DNA of 64,000 bases, taken from assembly GCF_023343835.1 (NCBI RefSeq), contig NC_064435.1, positions 55,962,134 to 56,026,133 of the forward strand. Direction: 5' to 3'. Below are positions 28,178 through 42,616 of the stretch, piece by piece. Positions within the stretch are counted from its first letter, which is position 1. Every line of letters starts with the position of its first letter. Source of the stretch: Lagopus muta (Eukaryota > Chordata > Aves > Galliformes > Phasianidae). The notes beneath the pieces were generated by a model. It was not told where the DNA came from. It saw only the letters and a list, made by a program, of their open reading frames with translations, and ran no database searches. Position numbers and translations under genes: made by a program.

Positions 28178-31040
28178 TTCAGCAGAATGTGATTTACCCC
28201 AGGAGAAAAAAAATCCATTGTGAATTTCACACAAGGCTATGTCCCTACATAGTGTCCCAAGTTAACTCAAGCATGAAGAGCAGATGAGGCTATCACAAAA
28301 AAAGGATTTTCTTTTGGTGAGCTGAAAATTCTAGTATAGTTAGTTAGAAATGTTCAGTAATGTGTTTTCATTTGCTTGAAATATTAATGTACAAACATTT
28401 TTTCCACAAGAAAATTAAAAGAAATAATCCCCTATGAGTACCAAGTTCTGAGCAAGATGTGAGGCTTTTGAACTATCACTGAATTTAGAATGGAATGTTA
28501 AATATGACAAATTGATTGCATGGAATTCTCAACTAAAAATACAGTTACAATTAAATCATTGTTTTTCACAGGAAAAAGTGCCAGTATAGACAAGTAACAG
28601 TCTTTAACAGGAAATAGCAACATTATTTTAATTCATATTAACATTTAAAAACCACTCAAAACAATTTTTATTCACTATGATCTTTGTTTGTTTTACCTTA
28701 TAAAAATAAACAATAACAAAAGCAAACCAAATCTCACCGCAGAAATCAATGTGGTATGGAATAATGAAAGTCTAATTAAAATTGACTAAAAAGACACAAA
28801 ATATATTTTTAATAGATAGTTTAACCATCTGAACAGTTCTTTGCAATTTTTTTCCTTTTCATAATTTTCTTTTGACAGTGTTGACTCCATCTCACTAAAG
28901 AATTGCAGTGTAGGAAAGTATTTTTCATGGGGATGGAAATGAGAAATCAGACAGTTTTATTCAAGCCAGTACATCTTTGTAGGTTATTACATTATAAGCT
29001 TTCAAAAGGCAACTCACTACAAAACACAGATCTGAAAGTTCTATGGATGAATAGAACTCAAATCCATTTTCTATTGATTCAGCTTGATAAAAAATAAAAA
29101 AAAAATCAGAAGTTTAAATAAAAATGAAACAAGACCAGGAAATATTTCTTCAGAAAAATAGAGCCATCACTATATCAGTAAGCTGACATAGCTTAGCTGG
29201 CATAAACTGTGTTATTCTTGTTTATCATCATTGGCTTTAAATCCTGAAAATATACCTGACTTATGTGCTTGCATAGAGGAAGCTTATTTCCTTCAAATAA
29301 CTACTCTTTTAAGTATAGAAAGGATAATTGAGCCAGTTTGTCGAGGAGTTCATGTGCATGTGTATAGCTGCAATGTCATTTCACTTTTCAAACTAGCAAT
29401 GCAGAGTTATTAAGGATAGCGATTAAATATCACATTTCAGTGATATCTTAAAAGACTAAAAATCTAACATACATCAGGACTTCAATAAAAGGGCAAAACA
29501 GTACAGCCAATGTCAGCATATAATCTGTGAGAGATATCCGAATGGTAAAGCGCACATTAATAAAGATGTAAAACATGAGAGCTTGTCAGAAGAGAAGATA
29601 GGTTGAAGTGGTTAACTATGCAGTGATGACCACTCCTAGGTGACAGTGAATAATAAGCATATACCCTGACTGACCCCATAATCTATATTTTCTTCACGCA
29701 AAAGGAGCAAGCAGGTAGTTCACCACCTACATATGCAGAACTAAACCCATAAGTACTTTCTAACATGCTGTGCTAGGTAAGGAATCAAGCAATACTAATA
29801 GCTTTTGAGTCATTTCATACCACTTCTGTTCATGTATCAGCAAACACGGTTCCTGTCAAAAATCACATCTGAAGGCATTAATATTTGTGGGATGAGCTTA
29901 ATGATCACTGTAAGTCACAAATCTTTTGAACAATATAAGAGTAGAACAACTAGACAAAAAAATGTCATACTAAAGGATAAATGCTGAGTTCACACCATAA
30001 ATACATCTACAGGTATAAGTTAATATCCTGGGGAAGCATTAAGAAACTAATCCAGTGAAAGATAGCAAGGTAATTAGCATGTAGAGAACTAGTTATTTTG
30101 AGAGTCCTCTACCCCCTTCTAAGAAGATTATTAATATACCAAAATACAGTAGTATTTCTGATGATGAACAACTCATTTTCTCAATCACATAGCAATGTTT
30201 TGTTGTTCCTGTCTTTCACAGTATATGGCTGGCTGGTTTTAAGATTTAATATTTGCTGCTACAGAAGCACTACAGACCCACAACAGCTCCAGGGTATGAA
30301 ATGGTTCGTAAATGTTTGAAAAAGGATTCCCGCCTCATTGGTTTTCATAATGTATCACTACTTCACAAGCAAAAGGTTATCCTCTTCTGGCACTCCCAGA
30401 ATACATGACTGCTAAGAAGGAAGGATAGCAGTCTGACAAATGGGCAGATTTAGTTAGGCAAATTTATATTTCTGGATCTATTTGCAGAAAAAATTTGTGT
30501 AGCTTTTGCTTTGTTCTTTTTCTTTTCTTTTTTCTTTCCATCTCAAAGTATGCCCGTTCTGCAGGTGTACTATGGATTGATATTTCCAAAATAACCCTCT
30601 TGGAGATCCACAAAGCAAGCAGATGGAAAGCTGCCATGTAAAGGAAAGAATAAAGGTACTTTCATATTTTTTTTTTGCTGATGGAAACGACGGCACTTAA
30701 AAGCTCTCTGTCAATTTTTAAGTCATACTTAGTTTCTTCTTTTATTTTTTCTTCCTGTACCCAACTATTATCATTAATAAAATGGCTCAGATTATGGTAA
30801 TACAAAGAGATTAGAAGGGGAAGAAAAAGTCATCCTTCCCATAGAGTGGTGTTCACTGCTTTACACACATCTGACCTGATCTGTTGGCCATTCATGTACA
30901 ACAGAAGATACAATGAGAATTACACTTCTAAAACAGACATTGGCCAAAGAGCTGTGAGTATGGGAATCATAGTGTCTGAAATTCCTAAAATTCATGTTAG
31001 TATTCACATCCATACTCAAACACATACATTAGAAAACAAT
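23869..31040. other. Large AT-rich intergenic stretch, no gene recognised
   Basis: About 7 kb with no CR1, LTR or exon I can support. It holds an A run at 28150-28175 and several short A/T runs. Short open frames have no recognisable product. Confidence 0.5.
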
Positions 31041-31045
31041 TGACA

Positions 31046-31089
31046 ATATATATATATTAATTGGCAATTAATATATATATATATAAACA

Positions 31090-31146
<57 letters not shown>
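31046..31146. repeat. AT palindrome followed by an (AT)n microsatellite
   Basis: A perfect inverted repeat with 18-base arms and a 1-base spacer (31046-31063, G, 31065-31082) is followed, after a 10-base interruption, by about 27 uninterrupted AT units (31093-31146). Both parts could extrude hairpins or cruciforms. Confidence 0.95.
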
Positions 31147-31151
<5 letters not shown>

Positions 31152-31211
31152 ACAAACACCAGCACCAAAAAAAGAATGAACATCACAGAGTTAACAAGAT
31201 CAATCTATGCC

Positions 31212-31963
31212 TGTTGCAGGGTGGCAGTAGGCTCCTGGGTCCCCCTGGCCCCACAAAAAGGGAAAGAAAATGAAAGAGGGATAGGGAGATGGGAGCTGGG
31301 CACAAGGAAAGAAAAAAAAAAATAATAGCAGAAACAATCTATGGAGGAAAACTTGTTTTACCAACTATTATATTGGAATGCAAGATAACAATATGATACA
31401 ATCTTATTGAATAAATAATAATAACAACAATAATAATTCAAATAAAATGGGAGGGAGAGATTTCCCAAGACTGAATCAAACCTGAAAATCTTGGAACGGC
31501 TAGGAAAGCACCATCCAGCACTCACTGCAATACAGTAAGAGACAGCCCCATCCAGTAGGGTCAGATCCCATGAGTTCCAGGATGTACAGGGACAGGTACC
31601 TGGAATTGGGGCATTCACACTTTAACTCCCAGTGCACTACGTGATGTGGAATACTGAAGAAAAAAAAACCACAAATCCATGACACTAAAGAAAAAGACTC
31701 CAGATGATGACACACTCCTTGCTATGTAAGGAGGCAGGGAAAAAACCCCTGGGAAGAAGAAAGAAAGAGAAACATTAGGGGAGGGCTTTAGCTTGGCAAG
31801 ACCATAAAAACAGACTGGTGTGTAGAAACAGGGACCAGAGACATAACATGTAAGACAAGAGAAAAGCAGCTCTTGCTATTGTTCACAAGACAAGAAGTTA
31901 AGGAAAATAATAAACGCTTAACTGCAGTCTTACCAAACCACAAGTTACCTAGTTTTTGTGACA
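31212..31963 (+). mobile_element. Solo LTR-like element, family C
   Basis: It starts TGTTGCAGGGTGGCAG, contains an imperfect TAATAATAAC segment near 31415, has AATAAA at 31909-31914 followed by CGCTTAACTGCAG, and ends GTGACA. This layout fits an avian endogenous-retrovirus LTR of about 750 bp. No viral gene flanks it and no clear target duplication was seen. Confidence 0.55.
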
Positions 31964-34900
31964 GGAGGAAATATTAAATGTACAGTTTAATCTGTAGTTG
32001 AGAAAGATTCTTAAAACCAGCAAATCCCTGAACCTTCATAGAAGTCTATCAGGTAATGGCAACAGTAGTAGAGCTCCATGTTGGATAAGTTACCTGGCAG
32101 CTATACTGCCTCCAGAAACTGTCATCTCTTAATAGCTAACATATCCTGTGCACATACTCTTTGAAATAAGTTTTTAAAAACATTCTTGGAAAGAACAACA
32201 TACCAAAACATTTTTCTAGTAAAAATGTTTCTCAGGACAGCTGAATCATTATTTTACTACTAAATGATGGAGTTCTTCCAGATTTCATAAGCAGAGATAG
32301 TCACATGGCACATTAATATTACACTATAGACCAGAATTAAAAAGGTAGTAATCCTGATATTTGACTCAACTGAATTACCAGATAAAGTGTTAAGTTTGAT
32401 AAGGACTGTGAGTAGCAAAATGGACACAATTTTCAAATGTAGATACAAAGTGCAGAGATCTATCTTACAATATCTAATCTGCAGGTACACTACCACTGAA
32501 CCATCCACCACCCTTTTGTTGTCTGAACAGTCAAGGATTGAACTTCACCATATGATTGAAACCTGAATCATCGGGGGGTGGATTACAGAACACCGCTATA
32601 CTTTGTATTATATCCCTGCACGTTCCAGAGGCAGAATCCACATTAGTCCAACACAGATCGGTGTAAAGGGCTGATCTTGAATGCAGAGTTTGACTAATTA
32701 AAATATTTAAACTAGCCATATTTGATGGATTAAGAAAGATTGGAATAATCTGAAAAAAATTCAGTAAAGACAAGGAGGAATAGACACAAGGGTTACATTG
32801 CACTTAAGTGCAGCTCAATAACAGTGAATCTACCAGGTGAAGTAGACAGTGCTAAGAATCCAGTGTCCACACCACCTTTGTCATGCAGAGGTTTATATTA
32901 GACTTGTTTTAGTTTGGTCCTCAGGCTTAATTTCCCATTTATTGGATGGCATTTAGTATGGTCCTAAGGCACATCTACCAGATTATTTCTTTCAGATGAA
33001 GCTATATCTCATACAGTCCCATGATTGCCTCTCTCTGAGAACCAAAACAGTTTGAAAAGTAGAACTTTGCTATTCAAACTGAAATGCCAACGTAGATGCA
33101 TGCAACACAAGTAGATTTTTTTACAAGCAAGTTTACAATCTTAGTATCTTCCTATGACTGAGAACGAAGATAACTCTGCTTCCTCTGAGATAATTATAAA
33201 GGTTATTCAATACAATTTTCTCCTATCATCTTCATTCATAGACTCCAACCAACCACATTTAGCTTGAGCCAGATTGAGGAACGTATTGATTTGGCAGCCA
33301 CAATTTATGATAACAAACATTGTTTTCTCTTACAGGAAGCTGACATTTTTTCTCTGATGGTAATGGAATTACAGAGAAGAGAGAAAAAGATTGCTCATGA
33401 CTCATTACATCTTCACAACAATTAATGTTTCTATGGACCTCAAAAGACAAATTCACCATATACACTCCAATATATTTAAACTAATTTTGTTTTACTCCTG
33501 AAAATAATATGACTGTGTTGTTACCTGCAAGATACCAAGGGCCACATCTGCAAATATCTGCCTATTTCCAAATACAAATTTTATGTCCTAGAGCAGAGCA
33601 CGTAAACTATAAAGACCCATAGAAATTTGTGTTTGTACACTATAGGCCTAAATAATAATCCCTTCTCTGTAGTTTAATTTGCTCTCTACTATCGCATACA
33701 TTCAAAGAATTATCTGAATGTCTATACTAGATTAAAATTTATCTAAAAGCTGTAGCTATCTCCTCATCTGCTCTTCAAAATACGCATATTCAAGATATAT
33801 TTTCTCAAACTTAATGGTCTAGGTGCCCCACGTAATCCATTGCAGTAGTCCATGAATCTATGGTTGCTCTCCTCAACTGCTTTTAATTTCTATTACAGAA
33901 GTTTTGAAATAAGCTTAAGGACACTTTGATTAAATTGAATCCAGTTTGCTTGAACCTCACTTTTTATTTTTTTAAACATCTTCCTAGAATTCAGTTTGCT
34001 ACCTAGCAAATTTGTATGAAAGGACCAGATCTGATTTGGTTTTACTGGTTCAAGAGTGAAAGCAGACAGAAACATGAAGTTGTGACACAGTAATCTGTAC
34101 TATTTTATAGAAACTAGTTATCTCTTTTATCACAAATTCACATGCACACGGAACAGTGCTTATCTCTATCCCTTCCACAAAGGGAAGACAGTCTGGGCAA
34201 GAGCAATTCCTCCTTTCTTAATAGGCCTAACAATAGCTTTCAAATCCATTGTGACCTAAAATAATGGTCTCTAAAAGCAGACTGCTCCTAAACATAAAAC
34301 AACTATTACATTTAAGAATGAATCTTTCCTTAGGAGCTATGCACAAGTGGTTTTATGTTAATTAAGATATCTGCTTTAGCATGGTTCCTCAAATCTGTCT
34401 TACTGAAACACATGTATGGCAATAAAATACAATGAATTCTCTTTATATATATGTAGACATTTACATTTACACATTCACACATTTATATCAATAAGCAAGC
34501 ACTTTAAATACATCTAAAGCACACAATTACTGAAATGCTTTCTTATTTTTAGTTTAGTTTTTTTTTTTTAAACTTCATGGACAGTTTGAAAAGAAATGCA
34601 TTAGCATTTACTTTCTGACATTCAGCAACAAAACTTTTGTTTTAAAGCAAAACACTGCAGATTAAAACCTTTTTGGAGCTTAATACATTCTAAGACCTAA
34701 AATTTTCCAAATATTTATGACTTTTAGTCCAATAACAAAGAAAGTTTTACCAAGAAATACCATTCAGCATTTATTTCAGTACTTCCAAATACGTTTCCAT
34801 TTCTACTCACCAAGTAGTTACAAAGAGAAGTTAAGATACAAAGCCATGAAATATGTTAAGCAGCACGTTAAAAGTATGCTATAGCTACCAGTGCCCTATA

Positions 34901-36477
34901 ATCCTGTGCAAAACTTCTGCAGTTAGACTTAGCCAAGAACAGAGGTAACATACTTGAAAGCAGTGTTTTTTCCCCTGATAAAATGCAAGATCAAATAAAT
35001 CTTTTTCTTTTATTGCCTTGTAATGAAGTATAATTGCATAGCTAGAACATTTTAGTTTAAAAGTAGTTCTGGAAAACATTTTATAGCAATGAGAAAATTC
35101 TTCAGTATTTTAACTCCAGGGTCAAAATTCCTGTTACATTGAAGTCAAATCTTTATTTCATTCTACCAGTGTTGAAGTTGAATTTTTTTTTTCTTATATC
35201 AGAAAAGTACACATTTCTTGAATATATACTAAGGATTTTTGTGTAACATGCTGCTGTGAAAGTTGTGAATACCAGATCATCTTCTAATCAGTTGAGAAGG
35301 ACTGGCCTTTTTGTCAAATAACTATACAGCTAAAATTCATTTTTTATTTTTAAATTGCATATTGCTATGCAAGTAAAACACAAGAAAACAATCCAATCAA
35401 GCTTTTCCTTATTATATATTAGCTTTGAATAAATTCTGCCTGTGCAGAACTTGTTTATATCTTACGAAAGAGGCACTTACCCTAATTGCTTTTAGGTGTG
35501 CTTTTTGTGTCACTGAATTCTGAAAGCCTATGGCATTTTGTGAATATCTTAAAAACAACAACAAAAAACTCCAAATGAAGAAGTTATGTATACCTTGTAT
35601 ATTATTATGGAATTTATTGCTGATTTTACATGACTGTATCTTTCCTCTATGAGGATTTACAAACCATAAAAGAACTGATAGGTGTTACATCTAAGATGAA
35701 TATACATTAATGATTTGAAACAAACTTAGTAAGAAAACATATCCATGGAAGAATTTCTATCTTGTGATTAACTTTTGATGCAACAGTATACAACTGCCTG
35801 TCTGATGGGCCCTTATTAATTTTACTTCTTTCAAAATATCAACATTTCCATAAGGAAATAGTGCAGTGAACAAAACACCAAGGATTTAGGCTTTTTTCTA
35901 AATTGTGCTAACTTCCACCTGATTTCAATGGAAAGTAATTTTTTAGCCAGATGTGTTTAAAATGTAACATTGTTCTTTTACCTTAAAAAACAAAAAACAA
36001 AACAGAAACAGAAAAACAACCAAACAGAAAACCATACTCTCCAGAAATATGTTCTACAAGACAGATCTCAGTAAAGAAAAAGGAAGAGGGAATAAGGACT
36101 AGCTGAGACTAGCTCTCAGTTCCTTGGGAGTGGTTTGGGAAAACAAGGTACGGACAGTCAGCTGGATTATACTGAAAACAAAATAGCCTAGTGAAATCAG
36201 AGGAAGATCTGCAGGATGGCAACTATGAGGAAGATGGAGAATTTCTTTTAACAGAGCTTGGTAGAAAAGGATGTCTTTATGAGCCAAAGAATTGCCTTCT
36301 GATAGTTTTCCCTGCTGGAGTCAGAGGAAGAGTATATTCTCTGTACATTGTCTAAATAAGCAGACTTGCACTAACAAAATACTCAGGTGAACATTTTCTA
36401 ACAAACTATTTTATCTTTCTGTGTTTGAATATTATTCACAAAGAAATGGAAAATGTGCTTTAGCATATAGCCACCAA
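31964..36477. other. AT-rich intergenic stretch, no gene recognised
   Basis: No exon, LINE or LTR signature was recognised. A T run lies near 34560-34570. Open frames are short. Confidence 0.5.
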
Positions 36478-37125
36478 GTAGTTTAGGTTGGAGGGACCTC
36501 TGGAGATTATCTGCTTCAACAATCTTCGTGGAGCAGGAATTACGATTTAGGTAAGGCTGCTCAACACTTACATGGCACTTCATCATAGCAAAAACTTTTC
36601 CTAATACATAAGCATAATTTTATTTCCTACAGTTCTTTTTTTTTTTTTGCTATCTCATCCTGTCACTGTGCCTTTCAAGGATGAGACTGGCTCTGGCTCC
36701 ATCATTAATTATATCTTTTATTAGGATATATTTGAATGTAGCATCTAGGTCTCTCCCCTACTTTTTTTTTTTTGAGGATTGAACAAAGCCAGGCTGCTCA
36801 GCTTCTCTTTGCATTTTGTGTGCTGCTGCCCCTTGATGTCCACATGGCTCTCTTCTGGATCCACTCGAGCATGTGCATTTTCTTCACATACAGGGAGCCT
36901 GTAACTGGACATCACCACAAGAAAGCCATGCCAAAAGCTTTCCTGAAACCAAAATCAGCAACATCTAGGGCTCACCCCCTCATACTGCCAGTAATCGTAG
37001 TACAGGACACAGTCATGCTGGCTAGGCATAATTTGCTCCTGGTGAAGCTCTACTGGGCCTTCCCAGCCATTCTTGTGTTTCCTGAGCCCAGCCATGTCTT
37101 CAGCAACTGTATACTAACACACATA
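36478..37125 (-). mobile_element. CR1 LINE fragment, old and internally rearranged
   Basis: The reverse complement shows the CR1 3' UTR (GGTTGGAGGGACCTC at the left), the CTCTTCTGGATCCACTCGAGC block near 36850, and a deeper reverse-transcriptase-region segment at about 36920-37120 (GCCAAAAGCTTTCCTGAA, then TCATGCTGGCTAGGCAT). T runs near 36640 and 36765 interrupt it. The plus-strand open frame across it is antisense to the LINE. Confidence 0.75.
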
Positions 37126-39489
37126 CAGGAGGAAAAAAAAAAAAAAAAAAAAAAGAAATCAAGGCACACAATTTCCTTTCAGCAATGTGGTATCCTTTTA
37201 CACCTGAGATGGCTTTTTCCCCTTTCTTAATACAAAGTCTGTACATTATTTGGAGAGAAAAACTCTCCCTATTGCTAGAGCTTTATATTTCCAACATAGA
37301 TAAAAAAATATTTAAAAAGTTCAGCTAAAACTTCACTCTAGCTTCAACTGCTCTAAGCACTGCTCTCTTAAGAACTATTCTTTTTTTTCCCCCTCTTTTC
37401 TTCTCCCTCCTCCCCCCCCCATAAAGTCATTATTTCTGAGATCCTGAAATCCATTTAATGTTTTCTACCTGCAACAAAAAGATGTTCCAGACAAACCCTA
37501 CTAGCTTGCTCACAAAATCAAACAAGGTAGGACACATTATTCTGACATATATTGAGCCTAAAGGGTACCGAAAAGTGCACCTCAGATTCTCCTTTTCCTT
37601 CCAATTAAATTAACTGAGTGAGGATGTTTTCTTCCTGACAATAGTGCATATTTTATATGACAATATTTGTTTTGAGTAAATCATTAGGAAATTCCAGGAG
37701 AGAATTTTAATTTCTTCTATTCATAATGGACTCTGGCTGCTACCTTGCCTCATAATTAAGTAAGCTGTCAATATACACTGTAGTCACTGGAGAAGGATAC
37801 TCTGTCAATACTTTTCCCAGATAAAAAGCACGTTAGAAGCATGTGGTTGAAAAAGGTGGAGGTAAATGTAAAATGAAATTTGGTTTCCTATATTACTATT
37901 AACAACAGAAGTTCTTAGTTTTTGCTAAACCTACTCGAGAACTTTGTTACTTTCTTCAAAGCAGATCAGTAACTGTGAAGAACATTACATTAACTAGTAG
38001 ATAAATTTCATTCTAAAAAGTATGGTCTGATATCTGTGTTAGGATGGGAAATGGCTTTGTTTTTCATAAGGTTTTTATAGGAATTTTTGTTTTGAGAAAA
38101 ATCAGTAGAAGACCAGATAAATTGAAACATGTTGTTACAATGATATTTCCTAATCCTTAGCCTAATATCATGGAATTGGCCATCTCAGTATCAGCAATAA
38201 AAAAACATAACTGATTAAAATCACTACCTCCAAAGCAAACTCTCCATCCCAAACCAAATAAATAAATCAGGTAGCAAAATAAGTATGAATAAAAAAAATA
38301 TTGGAGGTGAATGCTTCATTCCCTAATAAATAAATACTGGTTTTGAGTCCTACAAGCAAAATAAAGCAAGATTTATTAGTGTTCCAAAAGGTGTTCTGCC
38401 TACAAGGCAAGAAGCCAAGTCCAAAAACCACTTGGAAAAATGCTGTAGCAAAAAAAAACCCCAAATCTTTCTATTCAGCATTATCAACACTGAAACTTCT
38501 TTTTAAATAAAAGACTATATATTTTAATGATCACAAGCACACAAACCAAAGACCTGAGTCTCAGCAAAACTGGATTATCTTCATTAAAGTATACCCTAGA
38601 ATCATCGCAAAGATCTACCACTGCAGAGAAAATGCCTCTAGGAAATGATATACAAAAGAAACAAAACATCCAGTGTTGCTTCTGTAATACTGACATAAGA
38701 GGATAAAGACACATTTAGTACTTCCACCACTCACAGTGGGACGATGCTTTCCTGTAATCTTTGCAGGGTATATATCGACCAAAACATGTCACATCAATTC
38801 AATTAAAAATACAAATATTTCTTCTGCTTCTCTGATAAACACCAAAAATACCAGAACTCTTTTACACTCTGCTTAAACATATGAAAGTCTTTCCTTTGCT
38901 AAGCTTTCCAAGACATTGCTCTGTAATATATTCAGTCACTACAGTATTAAAAAAACCTTCCAAACACTCTATCATTTAGTAAGAGCAAAAGAAACTAGAA
39001 ATAGATTTTTACCTTATGAATCCAAAGAAATCAGTGAGATAATTTAAGCAAATCCTTCTACGGAGTTCTTATTGATTACCAAAAAATGCTTTGGCTGCAC
39101 CACGTGAAGAATTAAGGTAGTTAAGCTTGAAATGAATTTACCAGCTGATATAAGCAGATTAAATTTGTTTGAGACAACACAAATTAAAAAAAAACAAAAA
39201 CAAAAACAAACAACCCTCCAATCAAACACACAAAACACCCAGATATGTTTGACTTACAAGATACTTTAGACATTCAGAATCTGAAAAATAATCATAATTC
39301 TATTACTTGCACTAGTATCAGATTCATATTTAGCAAACTGAACACCTCTGCTGACATACAGCAAAAAAAAAAAAAAGCATGAAATTCAATGTAAGGCAGT
39401 TGTATAATCAATGAATATACAGACGTTATAATTAAGAAACATCCAGGAAACTTGGGCTAAGTAAGATCATTGCAACAGGAATATAATAA
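37126..39489. other. Intergenic, no gene recognised
   Basis: It begins with an A run (about 37133-37154) and has a C run near 37415. AT-rich, with no supported gene. Confidence 0.5.
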
Positions 39490-39729
39490 ATGGAAAAAGC
39501 TTACCAGTGTAGTAGGCTCGCAATATTCCCCACGTGGAGTGATCTTCAGGAAGAGATCCTTCTTCAGTGGCAGTCAGCACTTAAGTGGGATCTAGGAGAG
39601 GCAGAGCCAGGCTCCACCCCTCCTGGTCACACAGCTGAATTACCTTCACCTGTGCTCCCATGGCTGACTCATTGCTTGCCTCAGGTGGTCAATCAGAAGC
39701 TCAGGCCATGATTCAGCAGTTCCCATACA
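39490..39729 (-). mobile_element. Short LTR-like element, family D, copy 1
   Basis: This 240-bp stretch closely resembles 42617-42864 in the same orientation (shared CTAGGAGAGG, GAGCCAGGCTCCACCCC, GGCTGACTCATTGCT and CAGTTCCCATACA). On the minus strand it starts TGTATGGGAACTG and has a TATA-like TTAAG segment, as in an LTR promoter. No viral gene is nearby. Confidence 0.6.
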
Positions 39730-39757
39730 GGCAGTAAAAGGAAAAAGGAGCCTAGTG

Positions 39758-39875
39758 AATCCATAGAGTAAGAGAATGGCTAAGGTTGGAACAGACCTTA
39801 AAGTTCAAATAGTCCCAACTCCTCTGCCATGTGCACTGCTGTCATACAGTAGCTCAGTTTACCCAGGAGTAAGGC
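39758..39875 (-). mobile_element. CR1 LINE 3' fragment, short and diverged
   Basis: The left edge resembles a degraded octamer tail followed by GGTTGGAACAGACCTTAAAG and TCCCAACTCCTCTGCC, the reverse complement of the CR1 3' UTR. Confidence 0.7.
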
Positions 39876-42616
39876 ATCTTTAGGACCTTCTTTAAATCCT
39901 TTAGAATCCACATTAATGGCTGTATTTCTGATGAGTATAGGTGGTAAAGCATCTTCTATGTAGTTTAAAAAATAAAAAGCTTTAGCTGGCTGATGTAGTA
40001 GAATTTGCAGATTTTTACAGGCAGTTAGCAGCCATTATTAATGGCTGCAAAAAATGTAACAATAGACTGCGTACTGAACAAAACAAATGATTGTTAGACT
40101 TGTGTGTTTTTCTCTGCATTGCTCTATGGATCTTAATAACTGGGGTTTTTCCCCTAATTAGAGTTTAATCCAGAAGTGCTAGAAATTGCATTTTGACACT
40201 TCAGGTTCAAATTGATATGCCTTTCAGAGGGCAAGCTCAGTCACAGGGCAACACAAATTATTCAGTAATAACAGAAAGGCACCACATTAATTCTTATCTT
40301 AAAGGTGTTCACTTTTGAGCTAACTTATTTTCTTTCAGTAACTTCTCACAAAATGATTCATCTTTAAGCTTACATATTATGAAAAAACAATGAAAACAGG
40401 AAAATATCTTACAGTTGATTATGATACAAACAGTGATAATTCTCTACTAATTCTTATGAAATACTAATCCATAAGATTTGAGGGAAAAATGTGTCGAAGG
40501 ATGAACATGTATTACAGCAATCCAAGAAAGATCACAAATTATTTTTGGTTAATAGATACCCTTAAAAACCAGAGGAACGAGTAAAGTCAGAACAGTGTAT
40601 ATACTTAACATAATCTGAAATAATCCTTCTTCCCAAATATGGAGCAATGCCCACCTACCTTTTGATTCAAAAATAGATCTGGCACTGGTTTTCTTCAAAA
40701 ATCATTTGGTTCCTATAGTCAATATATACAGGAAATAGAAGACCACTACAAGACTTCTAATTTGCAAGAACTGATAACATAATCCATTGTGTTTTGGTGC
40801 TGTATATCATAATGCAAGATCTAATTTATACAGGGAATTCTAACTCACCAACTTTAAAGTAGTGAGTTAAGGTGATGCAACATTCCCCCCTTAGTTCAAG
40901 TGCTTTACTTCACATCTTTGTACGTAGCCTTTCTCCAAGGATTAAAAATTCCAATAATAATTTAATGTCACAACACTCCAAAGTCTTTTCCAGAGCAATC
41001 TTTAAACATAAACCATCATCTCTTCCTTTGAGTTATTTTTACTGTCTCATAAATGCCACAAGTATTCCTGTATATTAAATGAGACATATAAGTAAAATCA
41101 ATAGATTTTTACATTATTAATTTAGAATACTTATCAAAATTGGAGAGTAAGTTCTATAAATAAGCAGAGTAGAAAGTTCATATTTCATCATCCATGAATT
41201 ATGAATTGCCATTGTAGAGCAACAAAAATGGAATAGACAAGATACCTATCCTTCATTTCAGGACAAAGCTCCTAAGGAAACCCTGGAGACTGACATTCAT
41301 GATTCACTGCAACGCCTCATTGTAGCAACAATGTTGTTAAGGTTTGCCTCCACATTTTGTGGCTTCATATCTTCAGAACAGACGTTATGAAATAGGTAGT
41401 TACTTGCATGTTTCATGACCAAACCACTCAATACTGTTTTCACAGTGTATTTGTAGCACGGTGTGAAGTTGTACATTAGGAAAGGCTGACATAGATTTAC
41501 TTTTAATATACTTTTGGATACCATCTTTAAAGGTGTTGAAAGCAAGAAAGCAGAACTTTTAGCTTGTGACGTTTCTCCCTCTGTTTTCAATGGAAGTTCA
41601 AAGAATGAGAATTTATAAACTCAGTATTATGGTGCTCGATGGAATCATGAACATAATTATCATTAGATGGTTTTGAGAAGGCTATTCCACACACTTATGT
41701 CTTTTGCCTCCAGAAAGTACTAAGAACTCACTGGAATGTTATTTTAATAAAACACTTAATTACTATGAATTACAGGGATTTTTTTTTTCCCTTTATTTCT
41801 TCTGTTTCTTATTCTCTAATTAAAAGAGCTAACATTCAGCAATGTTGTAAACGCATTAAAATATTTTTGCAGAAAGCAGCACAGACATCAAACAATGGCA
41901 ATTTGCATACTAAGTTAGGCAAAGATAATGAAAACAAAAGAATGTCCATGCCATTCTGTCTTGAAGTGGAAAAAATTAAAGTCAGCACCCAGATGATCAC
42001 CTCCTAATGTCCTGTTGTTATGCTTATGACAGAAAAAGAATGAAGCCTTATAACAAACATCGTTAGTCCTAACTATCAACACTTAAAAGCAATTGTATTA
42101 ATTAAAGACTCTGTGGATAATGTTTATTCCTTTTTCTATATAAAGATATATGAAAATACATCTCTTCCAGCATAACACTGGCAATATGCTCTACTTTCCC
42201 TTTTATAGTTTTTTCAACAATAATTTTCTTGATCATGACAGAAGATGTTTTTAATGATGGTATAATAGCATTTTAGACAGCTATAGGACAGGGCACATTA
42301 ACCTTGTATCATATAAACATTAGCATACCCCTTACTGTAACAAAAAGATTAACCGTATAGAATTTAAATACACACACACACACACACACACACACACTGT
42401 CTAGAGTGATATAAGCCACCCATATTTGCCAGAGAACAAGATTTCAAGATCTCAACTATTTTTGGAGTACTACTATTAAAATTCTATGACAACACCCAAA
42501 ACATTCTTATGCTCATTTCAATGGCAGATTTCTTTCCTACTGTATAACTGATGAATATAAAGATGTTACATTTATGAAATAAACAAGAGAATTCGGCAAA
42601 GCAGATTATAATAACA
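39876..42616. other. Intergenic, no gene recognised
   Basis: Lies between the two family-D elements. I looked for retroviral internal sequence and saw none. It includes a CA repeat of about 15 units at 42369-42397. Confidence 0.5.
42369..42397. repeat. (AC)n microsatellite
   Basis: About 14-15 perfect AC units, likely polymorphic in length. Confidence 0.95.

Noticed and set aside
36772-37230. 152-codon plus-strand open frame
   Set aside because: Antisense to a CR1 fragment and it ends in an A run.
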